Below are positions 55,601-64,000 of a DNA stretch of 64,000 bases, piece by piece. A model generated the notes under the pieces. The model searched no databases. It saw only the letters and a list, made by a program, of their open reading frames with translations, and had not been told where the DNA came from. The first letter of the stretch is position 1, and the number at the start of each line of letters is the position of its first letter. Origin of the DNA: Toxonevra muliebris (lineage: Eukaryota > Arthropoda > Insecta > Diptera > Pallopteridae); assembly GCA_963691655.1 (NCBI GenBank), contig CAVNUY010000004.1, forward strand, positions 248,001 through 312,000. The letters are read 5' to 3'. A program made the translations under genes and the position numbers.

Positions 55601-55690
55601 TTATTTATAGTTCGACCGAGCATCGAGCCCGGGCATCCTGCGTATCAGACTAACACACAATGCCATGACGGCCCACTTATTCCTTATATT
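55600..55690 (-). repeat. Candidate tRNA-derived SINE (minus strand)
   Basis: On the minus strand, TGGCATTGTGTGTTAG (A-box-like) is followed after about 30 bases by GGGCTCGATGCTC (B-box-like) inside a Cys-tRNA-like stretch 'gatacgcaggatgcccggg'. The usual tRNA arms cannot be completed, so a decayed SINE head is preferred over a tRNA gene. Confidence 0.45.
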
Positions 55691-56131
55691 GTGTTATAAA
55701 ATAATAATTTTAACTTGCAAGATTTTTGAACAGAACCAGTGATTAGAGAGGCCTTGAACCGTTGAACCAAACAAACTTGGAACAGTTTCTTGAATCACAT
55801 ACTTGTTTTCGACTGGATTTTTGTCTACTTCAATTATTGGATCTGGGATCTACGTACAAAAGCTGGGCACACTAACATTCTAAACCAGGGTGACCACACA
55901 AAAATTTGCAATATTTTGAACAAATACTATGAAAACGTAACTAGTTACATCCGCACGCTGCTGCCTAGCCGTCGGAGAGCGTTTTTCGAACAAAGAAGCA
56001 CATATATCTGTTTGTTCCTCTGAAGATGCAGGTCACTGTGTTTTTACCGCGATTTTTTTCTTTTTCACCTTTTTCTTTTATATCTTTTGTGACAGGAAGG
56101 TTAGGTTAGGTTTGGAAGGCATGCGCGAATG

Positions 56132-56138
56132 TATATAT

Positions 56139-56170
<32 letters not shown>

Positions 56171-56175
56171 ATACC
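56132..56175. repeat. (TA)n/(GTAT)n microsatellite
   Basis: A run of alternating TA dinucleotides continues into ATGTATATATATG-type repeats. Confidence 0.9.
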
Positions 56176-56246
56176 CGCACTTCCACTCGGAGACTTAATT
56201 GTCCATTGTGATTGCCCTCATTTAATTGCCCGGATGAGGCACGTCT

Positions 56247-56960
56247 CTAACCACGGTTTCCGTCAGCAGTCCAGGTAATGTCTTTATTGAACCATTTGGT
56301 TCTCCGGATGAAGGTAAGAAGATCCGATAGTTCCACTTTCGTTATCGCGGTTAGACTATTGAAAAAGCCCGACCCCAAACATTGGAGTCTGTTCACCTGC
56401 AGCCTTGGGCATTGGCATAGAAAGTGAGGAATCGATTCTCTCTTCTTCATCATGACAACTTCTGCACAGTCCGCTAGTTGGAATGCGCCACCGTTGAAGC
56501 ATTGGTGCAATAGCACAATGCCCAGTTATGACTCCTGTGAGCAGACGTACTGCAGATTTGTTGTGCCCTAAGAGGACATTTGTCCTCTTTCTATCTAACC
56601 TTGGCCACAAGGCCCGTGAAACTATACAGTCATCTGGGTTAGTCCAAGCGTCATTTGACACCGCTATGGTGTACTCGTCTATTTTCCTAAATAGTTCACA
56701 CATCGGAGATTGTATAGAGGTATCCGCCTCGTTAATGTCCATTTCAGAGCCACTTCTGGCCATTTCATCTGCTTTTTCGTTCCCTTCAATATTGCTATGT
56801 CCAGGAACCCAGCAGAGAGTGACCTTGTGGTGCTCAATGGCCATCAGTGAAGCACGATAGTTCTTCACAATCTCCGATTTAACTATTTTGGATTCTAATG
56901 CCTTCATTGCAGCCTGACTGTCAATAAAGGTAGTGATATTCGAAATCGGAATCGTACTGT
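56247..56960 (-). pseudogene. LOA-like LINE RNase H and C-terminus (minus)
   Basis: Reading leftward: FIDSQAAMKALES (catalytic Asp position, about 56925), VTLCWVPGHSNIEGNEKADEMARSGS (about 56820-56750) and the C-terminal LLTGVITGHCAIAPMLQR, CRSCHDEEE. A frame change near 56450 leads to SIPHFLCQCPRL and the tail LTFIRRTKWF. This fits the RNase H and zinc-finger end of a LOA/I-type ORF2. The RT of probably the same element lies at 57570-58285, separated by about 600 bp. Confidence 0.8.
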
Positions 56961-57569
56961 CGTGTAGAAGTCAAGTGCAGCCGCGTGCTGCACTTCCTAA
57001 CCTTTTTCTTCTTTTCTTTGTTTATCTTTCTTCTGTCACTCTTCCTCTTCTTTTTGGCTGATATCCACATTCACAATAGTAAAAGAGTACCATTTAGTAC
57101 TAGATTATTCTACTGGGAATGAGGATATGGAGACTTCTGTAAGAAAGCGCAGAGGTGTATTTGTTGTAAATTTGCGGAAAAAGGGGAAAACTTTGGTTCT
57201 CTCGTTTGGTTAATTTTCTAGTGAGAATTCAACGGTATGACTCCGCTATGCACTAATACAGGTGCATTGCCGCCAATTCTCATACAATTGGTTGGGTCGG
57301 GGACTTTGTCCAGGGTGTAATCATGTACACCCATACATATATGGGTATGATGATTTCTCGTTTAGAGATCAGTTTCTTGGAGAAACTGCATTATGTCCTG
57401 CTGACATAGCGGACGAAAAGATAATGTATGTGGCTGAATATAAGTGGTACATATTCAGTTCTGTGCTAGCTTTCGAGAGCGATTACCAGAATTTTTCTCT
57501 GTGCGATTATTTTTTCATTGCGATTCTTTTCAGTGCGAATATTTCAGTCACGATTATTTTAAATTAGTC
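56961..57569. other. Segment separating the two LINE halves
   Basis: About 600 bp with no recognised domain replace or interrupt the region between RT thumb and RNase H. A 'gtacacccatacatatatgggtatgatg' near-palindrome lies at about 57323. Insertion or highly decayed LINE sequence are both possible. Confidence 0.4.
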
Positions 57570-58285
57570 TCCACACGTTGGATTCTCTTAGTCTAAGAGC
57601 TCCTTTTGCGGCACAGCCTTGAACAAACACCCGTAACGGTAAGAGATGAAATATCATATTCAGACCTTCCTGAGGTGCACTACTTACAGTCCCTGAGATC
57701 CCCAGGCTTGCAAGTCTCTGTATTTTTCCCATGCGAGCTTGGTTGCTCTTCTTCTCACCAGACGAGAGACCCATAGGTGATGATGGGTCGAATGATTGTG
57801 ATGTACATTCCATGAATAACGTACGGCGACAATCCCCATCTTTCCCCAAAGGTCCTTTTACAGGTATAGTATGCAGCCAGTCCCTTCTTCGTTCTCTCTT
57901 CGATATTCCTTCTGCAAATAAGTTTTGAATCCAGAATGATACCTTGCTTCCGAAGAGAGATTCAGTGTCACTCCATCCAACTTTGGTAGGGAAAACTTAG
58001 GTATTTTTGTTTTCTTCGTGAACAAGACTAGTTTAGTCTTAGCAGGATTAACCGTTCCGTCTAGCCCAGTCGGAAATTTCGCAAAGTGCTGATTCCATAA
58101 GCTCACTAATCGTCGACAAGAATTTTCCAGGGATCAATATTGCTATGTCGTCAGCGTAGGATACCACTCTCGTTCTCTTTTCCTTGAAACTTCGTAAAAT
58201 CTCATTAACTACTAGGAGCCATAGGAGGGGTGACAACACCCCTCCTTGCGGAGTTCCCCTTGTAATCCTCTTACTCACAAGAAAG
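57570..58285 (-). pseudogene. LOA-like LINE reverse transcriptase, 5'-truncated (minus)
   Basis: From about 58285 leftward: KRITRGTPQGGVLSPLLWLLVVNEIL and SYADDIAILIPGKFLSTI (YADD near 58145-58156), then, after a frame change, VNPAKTKLVLFTKK and VTLNLSSEARY. A further frame change gives MGKIQRLASLGISGT near 57735. At least three frame breaks. The 5' end is abrupt, as in typical LINE truncation. Confidence 0.82.
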
Positions 58286-59250
58286 TTTTATAGAAAATAT
58301 GCGAAAACATCGCATTTTATTTTATTTTTATTTTTCAAACAGAAAAATAAGCGAAAAGTAAAGCAGCTGTTGCGACTTCAGAGCTGTAAAATCGTCCCAG
58401 TGATGGCAGTGTGCGATTTCGAAATTTGAGAGTTTACAGCACAGACAACGCTGCTACAAAACCGAGTGTGCTTGCACATACCATAAGAAGTGCAGATAAG
58501 GGGCCGTTCACATATTATATAAAGCAATTTTTGACACCGTGCGTGCTGCAGAATGATGCACGGGCATTTCACTATAATAAATTTCGATCCTCCTACACAA
58601 ATTTTGATTTAGTTTTTTCTCTTTTTATCCGTTACAGTTTTTTTCAAAATACAGTTTTTGACAAAAAAAAAAAATATGGCAACACTGCCCAAAAGTTTTT
58701 TAGCCAATGTAGGCAGTATATACGCTTTTAAGCATTTTTTTTTTGGAAATTCTATATGTCACATTTGCACATCTTGTAAACAGTAGTATTCACGGGTTGA
58801 TGCGAAATGCCTTTGAGAAGTTTCTAAAGTGCAGATTGCGGAAGCTTGATACCTTTCCAACAACAAACACATTGCCAAAAAATCTGCACTACTCCTCAAA
58901 AAACGCACTGCTTCTATGCCTAATATAAAAAAGGCGAAATTCGTAAGAATCCAAAATATTTTCATCATTTTTCAATGACGTGGTAATATTTTGATAGCTT
59001 AACTATTTCCCATTTCCAATATTAGAATTGAACGCTCACACGAAAGTGCAGTGATGCACACTTTCGCAGCGATAGATTAGCAAGAATTGAGTACATTTAT
59101 CGCAAAACCTAAACTCTTCGAAAGTCCCTGTCATGAGACTTTTCACCTCATCGAAGAACTCGCGTGCCTACGTACCAACGACTGACTCTCAAAACTTTTG
59201 ATGTGTAAACATTTTAGCTCACGGTATGGGCAAAAATTCAAATGTGTAAA
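58286..59250. other. AT-rich spacer
   Basis: No gene or defined repeat. A cgaaagtg/cactttcg inverted pair lies near 59040-59065. The short ORFs here have no recognised domain. Confidence 0.5.
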
Positions 59251-60465
59251 ATGTAAGAATAACTGTATCGTAAGATGTAAGATAACTGTAACGTCCAGTT
59301 CCTCTCTCGCTGACACTACTGCGCGGCATGATTGTGCTACTCTAACCAACAAAGAGAAAATAAGAAGAGAGGGAGAAATTAAAATACGAGCGGAGATTGT
59401 TTGTTTATGTTTCGATCAATTTACTCACTCATATATGTACATGCGAAAACAAAATGTGTGTGTACATTTATTCGTGGCAGAATTATTTGTTGGTGTTAAA
59501 CGTGTGGAGATCGACTATACCATACAAGCACAGAAGCAAACACAAACGTTTGATAGGTTTTGAATTCGGTTAGTTAGATTGGATTAAAATTAAATATTTT
59601 TTAAAATATAAAAACAATATAAAATGATAATAATAACAATAAATCTAGGTTTCAATAAATGTATAAACTAAATGTAGTAATAATGATAGCAAACCACGGC
59701 ATTATAAAAATTTTGCTTTGTACATTAACCTTAGAAAAGCAAAAATGTTAAACAGAAAAAATCAAACTTATTTATTATAAATTCACTTATTTACTTCAAA
59801 GAAAATACATTTTTTCTAATTTTTATTAAATGCAGTTAAGGCAAATCTCTTTGCGGTGCTTTTAAAAAGTAGTGGGGTGACTGGTCACCCCTGTTGCTTT
59901 TCTAAGGTTAAATGCGGAAAGAACTTATCGTCCCCTGAGAATTGATTTGGCGTATGTGTGTACAAATTCATATACCTATACGACGTTATGTAAAATTTTC
60001 AAATCGACAGGAAGAAAAACTTAAAGCGCGGAAAAAAAGATGCAATTGCAGTTACGTATATGCGAGCATATCGTGCCCGATGCATTGAGTAAAAGAAAAA
60101 TGATTCAACTTCAACATATCAGCCCTATTCACGATTTGGTGCAAATGCAAAATATTTCTGCTCTCACAACAACAAATACATGCGATATGGAACAAAAATT
60201 TTCATTTGCATTGATGCAAGGCCATTTGCAATTTATGGTGAATTAGGCTATTACATATATATAAAAGATAATGATATCTAATAAATTTTTAACTTTATAA
60301 AAGAATTCTTTTAATTTGAATTATTTACCTAAGCATATAGATTATACATCAAATCCCTATAAATGGCTATACATATGTGAGCTTATATATATGGCATTCA
60401 GTTGGTTTAACTGTTTACACATCAAATATCTTGCGTGCCTTGCACGGATCCATTGTTTTTTTTTA
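59251..60465 (+). repeat. Direct repeat copy 2 (partner at 1-1248)
   Basis: Same orientation and near-identical to the window start. It ends at a shorter T tract and then continues into 'tacctttcactcttttagga', which is absent from copy 1. Comparison shows a 'taatgctatgtaaat' stretch and a 'tcgccgtag' stretch present only in copy 1. The 68-codon ORF at 60040 is not conserved well enough to be called a gene. Confidence 0.9.
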
Positions 60466-61379
60466 TACCTTTCACTCTTTTAGGAAGCATAGAGCTGAAC
60501 ATAGGTTGCATTCAGAAGACACACCGGAGGCTCAACATGTTGAGATTAAATTCGCTTCTGCTACATATATACATTTTGTGTCTTCTCAATGGCATGATGG
60601 ATCATTTGCCATATTTTTGAGAAACAGCTGTTTTATTTTTTTAAAAACAAAAAAGCGAAAAAATTTTAATTTTATCAAAGGCAAAAATAATAAAAGATAT
60701 CTATTATTAAATACACTCGCCAATTGTATATTGAATTAAAACTGTATCTTCCGCACATCATGTATATTTTCTTATATAAATTTTTTTAACTATAAGCCAG
60801 AAACCTGCGCCGTGCGGCTTACAGACAACTTCGCGCCGCCGCTTTGTTTTTATTTGCTACCGGCCGTGATTTATCGGTTAAGCCGTACTAATGAACGACA
60901 AACTTCATAATATGAATTGAATGACATTAAACAGATAAATTTGCTTATAATAGGGTTGTTTAAAATATTATATTCGAGTATTTTTATATCAGGCGCCAAA
61001 ACAAAAGAAAATATCGGCTACCAGCCACCGTCTAAAAATCGCCAAAACGCCGATAAATAAAATACACAGCGCAGGTCTTTTGAAACAACATGTTGACCCG
61101 AAAGAGCAGAAATATAATATGATGGAAAAAATGGCGTCGAAATGCCAACAGCTCCACGGAGCAGAAATTCACAGCAACCCACAGTTGCGTAACAGCTGTA
61201 CCTTCTGAATGCACCCATAGCCACCATGGCAGAAGAATTAAGAAGGTAGATGCATTTTGACAAGTAAGAGTAACTTTGACATTTGGGAAAATATTTGTTT
61301 TGATACTATTCTACTATTTGCAACAACGTTGTATTTTTATGGTTCAAATTTTAAGAATTTATAAGAAAATAATTTGCGT
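60466..61379. other. Non-coding stretch
   Basis: No recognised gene. A short GC-richer patch (60800-60880) interrupts AT-rich DNA. Confidence 0.5.
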
Positions 61380-62395
61380 AGTATTGGGGTAAAGTGGGGT
61401 GCCTTTGATACCGAGGCACATTTGACTTTGCAATTTTCAGTGTGACCACGCCCTAAAAGCCAAAAAGTTAAAATGCAAAAAAAAGCTTAATTTGATTTAA
61501 AGAAACATTATGGAACTTTGAAGGTTCTACTTTAACTCTTCTTGGATTAATACGTGTTTTTGTAAATTTGCTAACGCTGATGTAATTTTCGACAACTAGT
61601 ATGTAAGAAAATAAAATAAGATAAATTGAAAAAGAAGAAACAAATCTTTAAGAGCTTTTGGGTCACATTTGACTTTTACCAAAGCGGCACATTTAACATA
61701 TATCAATTGTTCCCTATATTGCAGATTTACGTATTTACAATACAATTGTTATATTTTCTGTCTAAACATTTTTAAAGATATGGTACGTAGCTAGAAAAGA
61801 ATCGAAGCGAAAATGATGAGAGCTATTTCAGATATTAGAAATAAGCATGAAACGGTGGCATCAGACTCCGAAAAATATGGTGTAAATAGGACAACATTTA
61901 AGGTCTTTCATACTTAATCGTACCCCTTTTCCAATCCCATCCACGCTTTTCCTGTAGTATGACATAGTCAATCGTCATCCTTGCTCGAAATTTCAGTATT
62001 GTACCGCAAATTGTTCTAGATATATACCCAAAAAAGCATATAGTTTGTATGGGAGGTGCCACACCCAGTTGTAATTTTGAACTCAGACTATGCCTTTCTT
62101 ATGACTAGAGACGTAATGCATCATTATGAAATTGTAAATGAAAATTTTGCTAAATAAAGAGCAAATAATAATAATAATAGTCAGAACAGAAAAATAAAAT
62201 AATAGTAATAAAATAATAATGGAACATTGTACAAATTTGTGTCAGTCTCTCCTAAGGTTTCAGTGTTTCTTCGTAATATATACAAATATTTTAATTTTTA
62301 TACATATATATATATAGACGAATGACAAATTTATTAGCCTTTGCCAAATGTGCCTCTTGTAAAGTCAATTGCACCCCATACTTGGGACACTTTTG
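61380..62395 (+). mobile_element. pogo-like DNA transposon remnant
   Basis: The left end reads 'tattggggtaaagtggggtg' and 'gaggcacatttgacttt'. The right end, reverse complemented, reads 'caagtatggggtgcaattga' and 'gaggcacatttggc', giving imperfect inverted repeats about 1 kb apart. Inside, about 61781-61912, a short frame starts MVRS and continues (after a stop) KRIEAKMMRAISDIRN ... EKYGVNRTTFK. This is the helix-turn-helix (psq/CENP-B-type) start of pogo-family transposases. The rest of the transposase is absent. Confidence 0.5.
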
Positions 62396-64000
62396 AAAAA
62401 TAGGTTTTCTGGAAAAAGTACAAAAAATACTGATGCAGTTTTCATAAAAGTTTTTATGCAGTTTTACTTGTCAAAAATTCCAAATGGCTACTTTTTGAAA
62501 AAATGCATCTACCTCTAAATACTTCTACCATGATAGGCATAATATTTTATCTGAACACAAGAACATTTAATTTTCTGTTTAGAAACTTAACTTTTTCATA
62601 ATCTACTCATAGAAACTGATTAGCCGGTACCCTCATATCTGATCATAAAGTTTTTGTCCACTTAATTTACAACAAAACAGGGAAGAAAAAAATAAAAAAC
62701 AAAGGTTAGATTTCTTCTATTAACTTTATTTATTCTTTCATTCAGTCTTCTTTATATTTTCATATTTATTTACTCACATTTTAAAAACAGGAGACCAACA
62801 AAAGTTTTCTAAGTTGGTTGGAAAAACCAGAGAAATAAGAATTATATTTCATATCTTTAATTTCTATCATAATTTATATTCTCTGCATCATTTCCATTAA
62901 TTTCAATACATTTCCCAACTCGGTAGATTCACTAAAATCGTCTTTTTGGGTTCCATATAATGGACTGCAGTTTTGTGGTACTTACAGAATCCAGCTTCAC
63001 TATTTTTTACGACTTTAATAAAGGTGCTTAATTCGAAACCAACATCTTTTTGTTCGATACTAAGTAAAATACTTGTGTAAAAGTACTCGAATTGCACGAA
63101 AAATTGCAAGCTTTTAATCGTATTTAATTGTATTGAATAATCACTAAAAGTGCTAGACGTTCCGTTTTTAAGCAAATGTTGTGCAAACGACAACTTGCCT
63201 CTTTTTGACTGTCATTCAAAATTCTTGTAACCCATCAAGAAGACATTCGTGTGTTCCAGATTGATTTGGGACATAGCCATGACGTTCAGTCCCAATTCAT
63301 CAGCTATAATTTTTGGTTTAATCTTGGATCTTCGTCGTTTTTATTCAAAGTTACATTTCTATCGTGGGTTGAAGATTTTAGAGGGTCGTCCTCCACAGAA
63401 AAATGTCTGAAATTAACAAAAAAAAAGAAGAAAATAAAACAATTTTCATAAATCAAATGCAAGTCGGTTGTTGGGGATTTACTTAGGGTTCATGCTCATT
63501 TCTCTCGTGTACAAATTTAAAATACACAATCCAAATAACATTAACAGCTGACCGATGGCATTTGACAATTTTTGTGGGGATTTTTAATAAATTTTTAAAA
63601 AGAACTTCTGCTTACAATATTGGAAATTCGTGATACAGTGCGGTGACTCCTTCACTCAATGACAGCAACATCAAATAGCCCAGCGCAGCCCAACCAACCA
63701 CCCATCTATATTTCATTTCTCTCTCTTTCTAATTTGCTTTCTTCGTGTATGAATATGAGATGAGTACGAGATGGCGTTGGCGCGCTCTCTTCGGTAAAAG
63801 TATCTCATCACATACTGTCAAATTTATTCGCTTTGTGCTGCCCCAAAAACAAAACCCCTCACCTCCTCGCCCAAAAAAAAGCAACAGAAAGAACTCAGAC
63901 ATTTCAACAAAAAAAAAGTTGGAAAGAATTCTCAGATATAAACATTGTTCAGTATTGAATTCGCTTTTTCTTCACACGGAAGACGACGACGATATATCCT
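62396..64000. other. Non-coding right end of the window
   Basis: The 96-codon minus-strand ORF at 62903-63193 (STFIKVVKNSEAGFCKYHK) has protein-like composition but no family I recognise. From about 63650 the sequence becomes CT-rich with 'tctctctctttct' and ends 'gttcagtattgaattcgc', which could be upstream sequence of a gene beyond the window; there is no coding evidence. Confidence 0.4.

Noticed and set aside
56100..56125. GGTTAGGTTAGG telomere-like motif
   Set aside because: Only two or three units, and Diptera generally lack TTAGG telomeres; likely chance or a LINE-tail remnant.
1..60465. Giant element with the 1.2 kb direct repeats as its LTRs
   Set aside because: The repeats lack TG...CA ends or a primer site where visible, and the interior is a random nest. 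The true left end is outside the window.
62903..63193. Host protein-coding exon
   Set aside because: A single 96-codon ORF with no recognised domain and no splice or promoter support.

Overview
The window is eukaryotic and almost entirely transposable-element DNA. It is AT-rich with introns and poly(A)/poly(T) tracts. Its element families (R1, Jockey, LOA and CR1-like LINEs; BEL/Pao, gypsy-like and copia retrotransposons; hAT, piggyBac-like and pogo-like DNA transposons) are those of an insect genome. A dipteran, perhaps a tephritid fruit fly, is my inference. I see no convincing host gene, rRNA or true tRNA. Nearly every element is broken by stops, frameshifts, truncations or later insertions, so the locus looks like a pericentromeric or piRNA-cluster-like element graveyard.

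Layout. 1-1248 is one copy of a ~1.2 kb direct repeat whose second copy is at 59251-60465. 1275-9040 holds three LINE remains in a row on the + strand: CR1-like with a PHD-finger ORF1, R1-clade, then Jockey-clade. 9040-14390 is AT-rich with tRNA-like SINE candidates and a degenerate ~130 bp repeat. 14540-19089 has two minus-strand LINE ORF1 remains (a PHD type and a zinc-knuckle type) around a non-autonomous hAT element (15513-16834, 8 bp target duplication). 19440-20426 is an AT-rich duplicated segment.

20392-29120 is a minus-strand gypsy-like LTR retrotransposon remnant: truncated gag, a tRNA-Lys-type primer binding site, and one LTR swollen by about 52 copies of a 57 bp satellite. A 3.3 kb hAT element (25523-28856) sits in that LTR and itself contains an R1 LINE tail and copia pol fragments. 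The endonuclease part of another LINE follows (29160-29853, minus).

30783-51125 is the best-defined structure: a BEL/Pao element (element A) with 152 bp LTRs and a 5 bp target duplication. Inside its pol lie a second BEL element (B, about 36990-44295, tRNA-Tyr primer site, extra zinc-knuckle/Arg-Ser ORF before its 3' LTR) and a 5.3 kb LOA LINE (44968-50296, minus, cggatg target duplication). Without these two insertions element A is about 7.7 kb. Its gag may begin with a spliced leader exon.

51131-58285 is a patchwork of LOA-like LINE fragments on both strands, interrupted by a piggyBac-like MITE and a palindromic-ended element. 58290-64000 is mostly AT-rich with the second direct-repeat copy and a ~1 kb pogo-like remnant (about 61380-62395).
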